The notes under the pieces were generated by a model. The model saw nothing but the letters and a program-made list of their open reading frames with translations, ran no database searches and was not told where the DNA came from. This document shows positions 1-9,500 of a stretch of DNA of 27,571 bases, one piece after another. The stretch spans positions 1 to 27,571 of the forward strand of contig CAZJAD010000020.1 in assembly GCA_964543855.1 (NCBI GenBank), read 5' to 3'. Numbering within the stretch: the first letter of the stretch is position 1; the number at the start of each line of letters is the position of its first letter. The position numbers and the translations under genes are program-made. This stretch comes from CAZJAD01 sp964543855. GTDB lineage: Bacteria; Electryoneota; RPQS01; DYHQ01.

Positions 1-1113
1 GTCCGCGTCATCAGCATGCTGATTATCGTTTTCTTCTTCTCGTTCTATGTCGGCGCGCAGTTCATTGGAGCGGGGAAGGTGTTGAATGTCACCTTCGGTT
101 TTCCCTATCTCGCTGGGATGATCGTCGGGGCATTCGTCATCATTGTCTACACGATGATGGGCGGTTTCTTCGCCATTTGCCTCACGGATGTCGTGCAAGC
201 GGTCTTGATGATTCTTACCCTCGTGGTGCTGCCCGTTTTGGGTTTGATTCTGATTGCCAATCACGGCCTCGATATCTCCGCGGCGCTTGCGGCGACCCGC
301 AACACGGCAAGCTGGTTCGATGCCAGAACATCATGGCAAGCCGCGGCCTTGGCCATTGGAGGGCTGTCGTGGGGGCTCGGTTACATGGGACAACCGCACC
401 TGATCACGAAGTTCATGGCCATCCACAAGCCCGAACAAATCCGGCAGGGCAAAACCGTCGCCATCGTCTGGACCATTCTGGCGTACGCGGGTGCGGTGTT
501 CATCGGCATCGTGGGCATCGTCATCGTGAAGAACCACCTGGTGCCGGATGCCTCTCTGCTCGATGCGGCCGGGCAGATTGACAAAGAGCGCATCCTGCCG
601 GTGCTCACGAATTTTCTCTTTCCCGCGTGGTTCGCAGGAATTCTGATTTCCGGCGCGGTAGCCGCGATGATGTCAACGGCCGACAGCCAGCTTCTCGTCG
701 CGACATCAACGGTCGTGGAGGATTTCTATTCCCGCGCGCTTGGCAAGAAACTCAGTCCGAGCCGAATGGTTCTCTTCAGCCGTCTGGTGACGGTTATCGT
801 CGGGGTTTTCGGGTTTTTCCTGGCGCTGACAACGAAGGATTTGATCTACAAGATGGTTTCCTACGCGTGGTCAGGCTTGGGCTCGTCCTTCGGTCCCGCG
901 ATGCTGCTCTCGCTGCATTGGAAACGAACCAACGCCATCGGAATCATCGCCGGGATGCTGACCGGCTCGCTGACCACAATCATCTGGACCGAGATCCCGG
1001 GGCTGAATGAAATGCTGTCGGTGCGCGCCGTCTCGTTTGGCTTGGCTTTCGTCGCCGTCATCGTGGGAAGCCTGCTGGGAAGGACGTCGAGCGAGGTGAA
1101 GACTGCTTCTTGA
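1..1113 (+). CDS. Sodium:solute symporter (SSS/PutP-like), 5' partial
   Basis: This is an integral inner-membrane transporter of the sodium:solute symporter family, which couples Na+ entry to uptake of a small solute; the substrate (proline, pantothenate, a sugar or other) cannot be read from this fragment. The frame is open from the left edge, so the N-terminal helices are missing; about 370 residues are visible. They contain the family pattern of hydrophobic helices, including the stretch around residues 45-75 (YTMMGGFFAICLTDVVQ), which matches the 'GG..A...TD..Q' signature of PutP-type proteins, and a helix with AAMMSTADSQLL near residue 225, typical of the SSS core around the Na2 site. 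It ends in a short basic tail. The next gene is 116 bases away and looks unrelated. The family is clear; the specific substrate is not assigned. Confidence 0.9.
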   Translation, partial: VRVISMLIIVFFFSFYVGAQFIGAGKVLNVTFGFPYLAGMIVGAFVIIVYTMMGGFFAICLTDVVQAVLMILTLVVLPVLGLILIANHGLDISAALAATRNTASWFDARTSWQAAALAIGGLSWGLGYMGQPHLITKFMAIHKPEQIRQGKTVAIVWTILAYAGAVFIGIVGIVIVKNHLVPDASLLDAAGQIDKERILPVLTNFLFPAWFAGILISGAVAAMMSTADSQLLVATSTVVEDFYSRALGKKLSPSRMVLFSRLVTVIVGVFGFFLALTTKDLIYKMVSYAWSGLGSSFGPAMLLSLHWKRTNAIGIIAGMLTGSLTTIIWTEIPGLNEMLSVRAVSFGLAFVAVIVGSLLGRTSSEVKTAS

Positions 1114-1229
1114 GAATTCTCTTTGTACCGCGGCAGAACGACACGCTGCGCTGCCTGCGCGAGCGACCTGCAAGATCACTCAACCGGATGGAAACATAGG
1201 TTTCTTATCACAGATTAGGAGGTGTACCT

Positions 1230-1748
1230 ATGCGTCGATCAATCTCACTCTTCTCGCTAATCCCGGCCCTGCTGTGCATGGGGATCATCGGTGGTTGTGC
1301 CGGGACTCCTCAGTCGGAGAAGAACAAACTCATCGTCCAGCGCTTCATCGATGAAATGTGGAGTGCGGGAAATCTTGCCGTGGCCGAGGAGCTGATTGTG
1401 CCCGATTATGTCCAACACAGTCAAGCCGGGCCGGCAGTGGAAGTCACGGGAATCGAGGGACTCAAGAAGTACATCGAAGAAAATCGCGCCACATTCCCTG
1501 ACTACCAGGAGACGATTGAGATCATTTTTGCTGAAGGAGATTATGTTGCACATCTTGACATCATAACGGGCACTCAGGAAGGTGAAATGGGTTCCTTTCC
1601 TCCAAGCGGCAAGCAGATGACACTGCACGCCATCTGTATCGAAAGGCTTGAAGAAGGCAAGATTGCCGAGACCTGGGCCGCTTGGGACAATATCACTGTA
1701 CTGACTCAGCTTGGATTTCTCTCTCCTCCGCAAGAAAGCAAGGAGTAA
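1230..1748 (+). CDS. SnoaL-like (ester cyclase family) lipoprotein
   Basis: This is a 172-residue protein with a lipoprotein signal peptide: basic start (MRR), hydrophobic core, and lipobox IGGC with the acylated Cys at residue 23. The mature part resembles the SnoaL-like/NTF2-fold family: a helix with 'VQRFIDEMWSAGNLAVAEEL' character, then PDYVQH, a central strand with FPDY, and a C-terminal strand with 'GKIAETWAAWDN'. Family members include polyketide cyclases and many uncharacterised ester-cyclase-like proteins, so no reaction is assigned. A lipid-anchored SnoaL protein is plausible for a periplasmic ligand-binding or stress role, but that is inference. The start is supported by an excellent Shine-Dalgarno (TAGGAGGTG at 1216-1224). 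A small inverted repeat (AACACG/CGTGTT) overlaps the stop codon at 1747-1760. Confidence 0.82.
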   Translation: MRRSISLFSLIPALLCMGIIGGCAGTPQSEKNKLIVQRFIDEMWSAGNLAVAEELIVPDYVQHSQAGPAVEVTGIEGLKKYIEENRATFPDYQETIEIIFAEGDYVAHLDIITGTQEGEMGSFPPSGKQMTLHAICIERLEEGKIAETWAAWDNITVLTQLGFLSPPQESKE

Positions 1749-1871
1749 CACGAACGTGTTCGGCCTCTCGAGAAGCAGTTCGGAATGAAAACAATATATT
1801 CGCACCAATAGGGAGCAGCGTTTACATCACTTCTTGTCATCATCAAGCGTAGGACGGACAGCAAGGGCGAC

Positions 1872-2849
1872 ATGAAAATATTCATTACCGGGGCAACAGG
1901 CTTCATCGGACAACACGTGGCCAAACGACTGGCCAAGACCGAACACGAGTTGCGCTGCCTCGTCAGAAAGAGCAGTGATGTTCGAGCGCTGAAGGAACAA
2001 GGCGCTACCTTGATCACCGGCGATGTCACAGGCAAGGATTCCGTGCTCGAGGGCATGAAAGGTTGTGATTGGGTGATCAACTTGGCCAATGTCTACTCCT
2101 TCTGGGAGCCTGACATCCGGATCTACACGACTGTAAACATCGAAGGCACTCGAAACGTCATGGAGTGCGCTCTGGAAACGGGCGTTTCGAAAGTTGTACA
2201 CGTGAGCACCGTGGGCATCTATGGCAAGCCAGTCGATTGTCCGTTCACCGAGGAAAGCCCGGTCGGACCTGTTCGCTTCTGCGAGTACGCTCGAACCAAG
2301 TACGTGGGAGACCTAATTGCCTGGGTACTCCACGAGAAAAAGGGATTGCCTCTGGTTATGATATACCCTTCCGGAGTCCTGGGTGCAGGTGATCCGAAAC
2401 CCAGTGGCCAATATATCAAGGATCTGATCCGCCGACGGATCCCGGCCACCGTGTTTCACGATTCGATCCTCACATGGGTGCATGTAAGGGATGTTGCCGA
2501 AGCCATTGTCCGGGCCGCGGAGAAGGAAGGTAACATCGGTGAGAAATACCTTGTGGGTAAACACCAACTGTCACTCAAACAAACCAACGAGATGGTCCGC
2601 GAAATTTCAGGTGTTCCCCTGCCCAGGATGCGGCTTCCCGATCCTCTGGTTATCTTCAACGCCGCGCTCCTGACATGGTTGGCTGATTTGATTAAGAAAC
2701 CGCCACCGTGGGGTATGTCCAAGGATCAGATGAGAGTCATGAAAGTGGGTTTCGTAGTCGATGGCAGCAAGGTGGAGAGAGAACTGGGGATAACCTATAC
2801 CCCTGTTCGCGTAGCCCTCGAGGAAGAAATCGAATCATATCGAAAGTGA
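1872..2849 (+). CDS. NAD(P)-dependent epimerase/dehydratase (extended SDR)
   Basis: This is a cytoplasmic extended short-chain dehydrogenase of 325 residues, normal for the dihydroflavonol reductase/UDP-sugar epimerase superfamily. The N-terminus carries the Rossmann glycine motif GATGFIGQ (residues 7-14). A Ser-containing strand VSTVGIYG precedes the catalytic Tyr-Lys pair YARTK, the YxxxK signature. A conserved segment near residue 197 (TWVHVRDVAEAI) matches the family 'V.V.DVA.A' motif. The order of motifs suggests a reductase acting on a carbonyl or sugar/steroid-like substrate, but the exact substrate cannot be seen. The gene lies 34 bases ahead of a methyltransferase and may be co-transcribed with it, which would suit tailoring of a small molecule or lipid. 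Confidence 0.85.
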   Translation: MKIFITGATGFIGQHVAKRLAKTEHELRCLVRKSSDVRALKEQGATLITGDVTGKDSVLEGMKGCDWVINLANVYSFWEPDIRIYTTVNIEGTRNVMECALETGVSKVVHVSTVGIYGKPVDCPFTEESPVGPVRFCEYARTKYVGDLIAWVLHEKKGLPLVMIYPSGVLGAGDPKPSGQYIKDLIRRRIPATVFHDSILTWVHVRDVAEAIVRAAEKEGNIGEKYLVGKHQLSLKQTNEMVREISGVPLPRMRLPDPLVIFNAALLTWLADLIKKPPPWGMSKDQMRVMKVGFVVDGSKVERELGITYTPVRVALEEEIESYRK

Positions 2850-2883
2850 ATTTGCGCAGACAGAACTGGCCGATCGCGAATCC

Positions 2884-3582
2884 ATGAGCGACTACTATGC
2901 TGACAGACTCTCTGCCGAGCGACTGAAACGCTGCTACGACATCGCCCCGCCGCGCGTCCGGCAATACCTTACGGCCGAGCTGGAGTATGTTCTGGAGAAA
3001 ATCCGCCCGGGCGACACCGTTCTGGAACTGGGATGCGGCTACGGGCGAATCCTCCCCGACCTTGCCGGAGAAGCGCAAACCATCGTCGGCATTGACACCT
3101 CCTTGGCAAGCCTGCATCTTGGGCGTGAGCAGCTCCTCGGCCTTTCAACCTGTCATCTGGTGAGCATGGACGCAATTCGACTTGGGTTCCGCGACCACAT
3201 CTTCGATCGCGTCATCTGCATCCAGAACGGAATATCGGCATTCCATGTGAACCAGCGCGATCTTGTCTGTGAAAGCATTCGCGTGACGAAACACGGAGGA
3301 ACTGTCCTCGTTTCTAGTTATGCCGACAAATTCTGGACAGACCGACTGGAGTGGTTTCGACTTCAATCGGAAGCCGGACTGCTGGGAGAAATCGACGAGG
3401 AAAAGACCGGCAACGGTGTGATCGTGTGCAAGGATGGCTTCACCGCAACAACAGTCCGGCCGAGTGAGTTCCTGGCTTTGGTTGCGGAATTTGATGTGGA
3501 TGCACGCATCGTGGAGGTAGACGAATCGAGCCTGTTCTGCGAAATCACTCCATGCGAAAGCGGAACATCTGCCACAGAATAG
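2884..3582 (+). CDS. Class I SAM-dependent methyltransferase
   Basis: This is a 232-residue Rossmann-fold methyltransferase. SAM-binding motif I is clear at about residues 46-57 (VLELGCGYGRIL), followed by the acidic motif II region (IVGIDTS) and a post-motif strand RVTKHGGTVLVSSY typical of motif III. No substrate-defining domain is visible. The ATG is chosen by protein alignment sense rather than by ribosome-binding site, which is poor here, so the start is less certain than the family. It follows the SDR gene by 34 bases and precedes a second methyltransferase by 99 bases, suggesting a small modification operon. Confidence 0.83.
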   Translation: MSDYYADRLSAERLKRCYDIAPPRVRQYLTAELEYVLEKIRPGDTVLELGCGYGRILPDLAGEAQTIVGIDTSLASLHLGREQLLGLSTCHLVSMDAIRLGFRDHIFDRVICIQNGISAFHVNQRDLVCESIRVTKHGGTVLVSSYADKFWTDRLEWFRLQSEAGLLGEIDEEKTGNGVIVCKDGFTATTVRPSEFLALVAEFDVDARIVEVDESSLFCEITPCESGTSATE

Positions 3583-3681
3583 AGGATACATCAGAGATCA
3601 TGACAGGTACGACGTCCATCGCGCTATGACAGAACCTCGTCGGCGCTTTTCATCACTCTCGAGATACGGGAGGAAAAGAAT

Positions 3682-4587
3682 GTGAATATCTCGCAGCGAA
3701 TTTGGAATATTCTGGCATGCCCGAGTTGCGGAGCGCCTCTATCGCCCATAAAACACGGAGCCAGATGCCCTGACTGCGACGAAGCATATGCCCTCTCGAA
3801 GGAAGGCCAGCTTGACCTTCGGCTCCGCCGAAAAGAAACATATCAGGTCGAATTCGAATTGGGAACACCGCTTCTGCCGAACAAAGGCTTTGATTTCAGT
3901 GTTCTGAGAATGAACAGAACGCCGGAAGTGGATTTCACTGGCATCAAAGTGCCGCAGCATCTCACACCGGAGTTGTTGAGCTATTTTCCACGCGCAAAGA
4001 CGCCCGAAAGCCTTGCATTAGATCTTGGATGTGGGAGCACGATTCACCGGGAGGTTTGCCAGCGCGCGGGATTCGAGTATGTCGGGCTCGATTACGATTC
4101 GCCCGCCGCCCCAATACTCGGCGATGCGCACGCACTCCCCTTCAAAGACAGTTCTTTTGAATTCGTACTCTCAGTTGCTGTGCTGGAGCACATTCGCTAC
4201 CCGTTTGTGATGATGAAGGAGACCTACCGAGTGATGAAGAGCGGGGGACGGCTTATAGGCACGGTTGCCGCTTCGGAGCCGTTTCATGAGAACAGTTACT
4301 ACCATCACACACATTTGGGCATTTTCAATTCTCTGCAAGCGGCGGGGTTCGCTATCGAACATGTCGCCCCAACTGCCCGTTGGTCGGTACTTCACGCGCA
4401 CGCTGCTGGAAGCCTCTTTCCAAGACTGCCGCGCGCAATTTCAAGGCTTCTCGTTCTACCTGTGGAAGTGCTGCATCGGATCTGGTGGAAGCTTGCCCAT
4501 CTCGCCACTCGCTCAGACAAGGCAAGCGAATACTATAGGGCTCTGCTTACGACAGGATCATTCTCGTTTGTTGCACGAAAGAAATGA
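3682..4587 (+). CDS. Zinc-ribbon (Trm112-like) headed SAM methyltransferase
   Basis: This 301-residue protein has two parts. The N-terminal part (about residues 10-35) is a zinc ribbon with Cys13, Cys16, Cys29 and Cys32 (CPSCG...CPDC), like the Trm112p/UPF0434 module fused to many bacterial methyltransferases. The second part is a class I methyltransferase: motif I LALDLGCGST near residue 113, then GLDYDS, a 'DAHALPFKDSSFEFVLSVAVLEHI' type segment characteristic of Methyltransf_11, and a GGRLIGTVA strand. The start codon is GTG, chosen because GGGAGGAAA (3668-3676) lies at the right distance. The target is unknown. Together with the preceding reductase and methyltransferase it may modify a lipid, quinone-like or glycan substrate (inference). 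Confidence 0.85.
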   Translation: MNISQRIWNILACPSCGAPLSPIKHGARCPDCDEAYALSKEGQLDLRLRRKETYQVEFELGTPLLPNKGFDFSVLRMNRTPEVDFTGIKVPQHLTPELLSYFPRAKTPESLALDLGCGSTIHREVCQRAGFEYVGLDYDSPAAPILGDAHALPFKDSSFEFVLSVAVLEHIRYPFVMMKETYRVMKSGGRLIGTVAASEPFHENSYYHHTHLGIFNSLQAAGFAIEHVAPTARWSVLHAHAAGSLFPRLPRAISRLLVLPVEVLHRIWWKLAHLATRSDKASEYYRALLTTGSFSFVARKK

Positions 4588-4752
4588 GACAGACGACAGC
4601 GAACCATCATCGGAGAGGCGTGGACACATGACTTGCATGAAGAAGACGCGCACTTCGACAACAGAGTCGCCGAATAGCGGAGGTATTGCCGATGACATGC
4701 GAAAGAATACGACGAATATGAATAGGGCACACATTCACTGATCGGGAGTACC

Positions 4753-5856
4753 ATGCGAAAACCACTGCTTTCCATCCTTATCCTGATTTCTCTCTTTTTG
4801 CTGACCCAAGCTGAACCCATCTCAGCCCAGCCTGAGAATGACAGTACCGAGGCTGCAGCCGCCGGCACAGCGCAAGTCCGCGAACACTCTCAAGTGCAAC
4901 CTGGCGAATCCGGGGAGGAAGTATCACCAGCCGCTGGTTCGAGTGAGCCAGCAAAGCCAGAACCCGAAAGAAGGACGCCCGGCGTGTTGGATTTCCTCTT
5001 AACCGGGAAGTACCTCGCGTTTCTGGTCATGATTCTCGCCGGTGTGACGCTCTTGCTGCGTCGACGGGTGAACCTCTGGGTCCGAATCGGGATGATGGTC
5101 GTTGCCTTCGTACTCTTCGGCCTCGATTTCATCTTCCCGCTTCATCCGAGCCCGATGTGCGGCGTAACGAAGCTCTTCATGTTCAAAATCACGATGGGGA
5201 AGTTCTTCCCGGCTTTCATCGCCATATTTCTGGCAATTTTCATCCCGAGCCTGGTCGGGCGCAAGCTGTTCTGCGGTTGGGTCTGCCCGCTGGGAGCCCT
5301 TCAGGATCTCGTGAACAAGATCCCGTCCAAAATCCGCTGGAAACAGTTCAACTTCACTGTGTTCAACTCGATTCGCATCACCTTGCTTGTCATGTTTATC
5401 TTTACTTTCTTCATGGCCCGTGAGCAGTTTACGATGCTCGCGGACCGGGTTGAGGCCGACTTCGCGAGCCGAATCTGGGTTGCATTTTCGGCCTACAACC
5501 TTTACGACCCAATCAACTTCTTTGAATTGCTCCACTGGAACATCAATACTCTCTTTTTCATCATGTTTGCGGCTCTGGTGCTGTCAAGCATGGTTCTGTA
5601 CCGCCCGTTCTGCTACGCAATCTGTCCCGTGGGGGCTCTCACTTGGCTCTGCGAAAAGATCGCGCCCGGAAGAGTCCGGGTGGATCACTCCATCTGCACG
5701 AAATGCCTGGACTGTGTCGAAGCCAGCCCCTGTCCGACGATCGCCAAACTCGTTGACGAGAAGACAAAGTCCGCGCCGGACTGCACTTCCTGTGGGGAAT
5801 GTCTGAACGCCTGTGAGCAGAACGCCATACGATTCAATTTCAGAGGTGACAGTTGA
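4753..5856 (+). CDS. NapH/NosR-type membrane polyferredoxin with signal peptide
   Basis: This 367-residue membrane iron-sulfur protein probably carries electrons across or along the inner membrane. It opens with a signal peptide (cleavage likely after ISA, about residue 25), then a Glu/Pro/Ser-rich linker to about residue 75, then several membrane helices. Two CP motifs typical of NapH, NosR and CcoG relatives lie in the membrane part: CGWVCPLGALQD (Cys near 178) and CYAICPVGALTW (Cys near 291). The C-terminal ferredoxin domain has two clusters: CTKCLDC...CP near residue 315, with five residues rather than the usual three before the last Cys, and a regular CTSCGECLNAC near 343. The next gene starts on the last base of the stop codon (TGATG), so the flavin protein is probably its partner. 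Which redox enzyme it serves is not visible. Confidence 0.85.
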   Translation: MRKPLLSILILISLFLLTQAEPISAQPENDSTEAAAAGTAQVREHSQVQPGESGEEVSPAAGSSEPAKPEPERRTPGVLDFLLTGKYLAFLVMILAGVTLLLRRRVNLWVRIGMMVVAFVLFGLDFIFPLHPSPMCGVTKLFMFKITMGKFFPAFIAIFLAIFIPSLVGRKLFCGWVCPLGALQDLVNKIPSKIRWKQFNFTVFNSIRITLLVMFIFTFFMAREQFTMLADRVEADFASRIWVAFSAYNLYDPINFFELLHWNINTLFFIMFAALVLSSMVLYRPFCYAICPVGALTWLCEKIAPGRVRVDHSICTKCLDCVEASPCPTIAKLVDEKTKSAPDCTSCGECLNACEQNAIRFNFRGDS

Positions 5857-6389
5857 TGAAGACAAGAGTACCACCCTTCGTGCATTCGTATCCTGCACCC
5901 GCAGTCCTCATCGGATGCGGATCGGTTGCCAAACCCAACATCATCAGCTGTTCGTGGTTTGGAACCGTATGTTCCGAACCTCCAATGGTCAGCGTCTCAG
6001 TTCGCAAATCGCGGTTCAGCTATGGCTTGATTCACGAAACTCATGAGTTCACCGCCAACTTACCCCGCCGATCAGAGGTGGAAACGATCGAGTACTGTGG
6101 GACGAAGTCGGGTCGCGATGTCAACAAGTTCAAGGAGCTCGGCCTCACTCCGGTTCCTTGTCCGCCCTTGAAAATTGCCCCAATGATAGCGGAGTGTTTT
6201 ATTGTATTGGGATGCAAAGTGAAACAGGAGCTCGAGCTCGGCTCCCATCATATGTTTATTGCGGAGGTCGTGAGCGTTTATGGCGAGAAGGAGTCGATTC
6301 GCCCCACGGGACGCCCCGATCCCCGTCCTGCAGAGCAAGTCGTCTATCTCGACGGAAAATACTGGAGTCTGAAACTGATCGCAGACTGA
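5856..6389 (+). CDS. Flavoredoxin-like FMN-binding split-barrel protein (flavin reductase family)
   Basis: This 177-residue protein belongs to the flavin reductase-like/flavoredoxin family, which binds FMN and moves electrons between NAD(P)H or ferredoxin and acceptors. The diagnostic core is near residues 25-65: SCSWFGTVCSEPPMVSVSVR followed by FSYGLIHETHEFTANLP, matching the family 'W.G..CS.PP.v.isir...y...li...geFvvNlP' pattern. A strand with LELGSHHMFIAEVV matches the family's 'g.H.lfiGeV' motif. ATG 5856 is preferred over the upstream TTG 5853 because it makes a TGATG stop-start overlap with the polyferredoxin and has AGAGGTGA ahead. The pairing suggests a membrane polyferredoxin feeding, or fed by, this flavin protein (inference). 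A terminator-like hairpin follows. Confidence 0.85.
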   Translation: MKTRVPPFVHSYPAPAVLIGCGSVAKPNIISCSWFGTVCSEPPMVSVSVRKSRFSYGLIHETHEFTANLPRRSEVETIEYCGTKSGRDVNKFKELGLTPVPCPPLKIAPMIAECFIVLGCKVKQELELGSHHMFIAEVVSVYGEKESIRPTGRPDPRPAEQVVYLDGKYWSLKLIAD

Positions 6390-6427
6390 GGCACAAGCTG
6401 CTTGTGAAGTAGCAGACAACTTCTGAG

Positions 6428-6470
6428 AAACCCCATCACGGCGAGGCATTCGCGATGGGGTTCGTTTTGT
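6428..6470 (+). terminator. Rho-independent-like terminator after the flavoredoxin gene
   Basis: AACCCCATC at 6429-6437 pairs with GATGGGGTT at 6454-6462, and the stem can extend inward with one mismatch. CGTTTTGT follows on the + strand. It sits 40 bases past the flavoredoxin stop and before the convergent dnaE2 end, as expected for a terminator. The U-tract is short, so efficiency is uncertain. Confidence 0.6.
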
Positions 6471-6511
6471 GTGAAATGGATGGGCAAGAGCCGTCGCAAT
6501 CCTGCTCGTCT

Positions 6512-9500
6512 TTATATGGAGAGCTCGGGACATTTCCAGAGGCGATTCGCGACAAGCGAATTAGCTCCGCGTTTGTCTTTGTGGCCTTCGACAACGACGA
6601 GAGGCTGGCCGAAAATGAGATGCCCGAATCGTTCGTAGATTCGAGGGAATACGGTGATATTCAGAAGGCCGGTTTCGTCTTCGAGACTGAAAAAAACCAC
6701 GGTCTCGCCGGATTTGGTGGGTGGAGTGTGAGGCCGAATGATCCATCCGGCCGCGCGCAGGAGACGCCTGGTGCTGCGGATGCGCTTGATTTCACTATTG
6801 GGAAAAACTCCTTGATTCGCCAGAGCTTTGCGCCAGAACTGGAGTGGGTGGGAGGTTGGGCTGAATCCCAAAATGTCCCACTCGTGACTCATGCGTTCGT
6901 AAAGCGTGAAATCGGGAATGTTTTCTTCGACCGACTCCGCGCTGGAGATGAGGAAGTTATCCTGTGAAACATTTCTGTGGTAAGTGCCCAGGCTGAAGAG
7001 CAATGCTCGCCGGTTGGTTTGAAAGCAATCGAAAGCGCCACAGAGCACGAGGTTTTCGATAACATCGCGACTCACGCTGGCACGCTGCAAGAAATCTCCC
7101 CAAGACGCGAATGGTCGTCGTTCAGAAATTGTCGTCAAATCCGATTCCGAAATTCCCTTAACCTGTTTCAGGCCGACGCGGATCGCTCCATTCTCGACGG
7201 TGAAATCTTGGTGGCTCTTCTGAATGTGGAGCCCGAGAACTTGAATGCCGCGACATCGAGCCTCGTTGACAATCGTCCCTTCGGAATAGTAGCCCATCGG
7301 TTCGTTGTTCAAAATGGCGGCGTAGAATTCAGCCGGGTAGTGTTTGAGGAGGTAGGCCGTGCGGTAGCTCGTGTCGCCAAACGCGGCCGCATGAGCCTCG
7401 CAGAAACCGTAACCGGCATAACCTTCGAGCCAACTGAAAACAGTCTGCGCAATTTGCCTTTCGACCCCGTTCGAGACAGCCTGCGCAACAAAAATCTCCC
7501 CGAGCTGCTTCATTTTCTCTTCCGAGCGATGATGCGAAATCGTACGCCGGAGTGTATCAGCCTGTCCGGGAGAAAAACCCGCCAACTCGATCGCGATGGA
7601 AACAACCTGCTCCTGAAAAAGAACAACACCGTAAGTGTGGCGCAGAATCTTGTCAATCGTCGGGTGAATGCTGGAGATTTTTTCCAGGCCTCTGCGCCGT
7701 CGGATAAACGGCTCGACCATTTCTCCTTTGACCGGTCCGGGGCGAATGAGAGCGACACTCGCGACAACATCTTCGTAGGTGCTGGTTTTCAGCCTGGGAT
7801 GGAGAGACATCTGTGCAGGGCTCTCCAATTGAAAAGCTCCAGCAGATTCGCCGGAGCGGACGAGTTCGAAAGTCGGTTCATCGTCACAAGGGATCCGGTC
7901 ATAGTCGAAGACGGGATCCCTTTTGGCAATCATTGTGACGGAGTCCTCCACGGCTCCCAACATGCGCAGGCAGAGAAGATCAAGTTTGAGAAGTCGAAGA
8001 TCTTCGATACCGTCCTTGTCATATTGAACGATTTGGACTCCTTTCGCCGCAATCTGTAGCGGCGAGATTTCCCAAATAGGATCCCCGGTGATGACAACGC
8101 CGCCGAGATGAGTGGAGATATGACGAGGGAGGTCATTGATAGTCTCGCAGAGATCAAAAAGAAGTTCGAACTTCCGCTGAGGTATTTTCAGGGCTCGGAG
8201 TTCCGGGCGCCTTTCGATGGCTCGGCGGATACCTTTAGCGGAGGTAGCCCAATGCATCGTCTTGGCTATGCGATCGATATCGGTAACCGCGAAACCCAGC
8301 GCTTTCGCAACATCGCGTATAGCGCTGCGAGCCCGGAAGCGAGCAAAAGCGCAGACCGTGGCAACATGATCTTTGCCGTATCGCCCGGTCACATACTCCG
8401 TGACACGATCCCGGTGGCGCGCGTCGAAATCAATGTCAATATCCGGCAGGTTGAGCCGTCGCTGAGGATTGATGAACCGTTCGAAGCGGAGATTGCGCTG
8501 AAAAGCATCAACCTTGGTAATGTCCAGGCAATAGGCGACAGCGGAATCCGCCGCGCTGCCCCGACCGGCATGACGAATCCGATTCCGCTTGGCGAACTGG
8601 ACCAGATCATGCACGACCAAAAAATAATCGGCAAAGCCTAAGTCGATGATGATGGCTAATTCGTGGTCAAGCCGCGCTTTCAGCTCGGGAGTAATCTCAC
8701 CATAGCGCTCTTTCGCACCGGCAAAACTAAGAGAACAAAGCTGCCGGCCTGCCGCTTCCCGGCCTGCAAAAGCGAATCGCGGCAAAAAGCGAGGTTCGCT
8801 GATGTCATAATCTTCACAGCGCGCAGCGATTTCCCATGTATTCTCGATGGCTTCCGGCAAATCTGCGAAGAGCTCGGCCATTTCTTGGCGGGATTTCAAA
8901 AAGAGTTCGCCGTTGATTTTGCGGTCTTCGTGCGGTTCGTCCACTCGAATCAGGTGTCGAATGCAACAAAGAATATCCTGTGCCTCAGCAAGCTCAACAC
9001 GGGTATAGTGGACATTGTTTGTGGCAATGAGAGGAATACGGAGATCCTTCGCCAGAGAAATCAAGTGGCTGTTTTGGGATTTCGGTTCAAGTGTGCGCTG
9101 AAGCTCGATGAAGAAATTGTCACCGAAGCGACTGCGGTAGGCAAGGACCCATGCTCTGGCTTGCTCAAAGCGTTTTCGTCTCAGTAGCTCCGCCAGAGGA
9201 CTGCGAGCGCACCCGGAAAGAACGATGAGGTCTTCTCCATAGCTAAGTAATTTTGCCTCATCCAGAATAGGCTTTCCGCGCTCGTTTTCAAGGTGTGCCC
9301 ATGTGAGCAAACGACAAAGAGAGGAAAAACCTTTTCGTGTGCGAGCTAAGACAGTAACATGACCCGTAGACAGAGTCAGCTCAGCACCCAGGATGGGTTT
9401 TAGTCCAGCGGTCTGGCACAGGTGAACAAACTCCGGTGCTCCACAAAGGTTATCGTGATCCGTGAGCGCCAGAGCTCTGGCGCCATCCTCTGCGGCACAG

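Noticed and set aside
1747..1760. Inverted repeat AACACG/CGTGTT at the lipoprotein stop as a terminator
   Set aside because: The stem is only 6 bp with a 2-base centre and no T-tract, too short to terminate.
4628..4741. Possible 37-residue small gene between the methyltransferase and the polyferredoxin
   Set aside because: It has a poor ribosome-binding site, Thr/Lys-rich low-complexity sequence and no recognisable homology.
6977..8641. Long plus-strand open frames (for example 6977-8059) opposite dnaE2
   Set aside because: They lie antisense to a clearly conserved polymerase, have no domains and weak start contexts; they are shadows.
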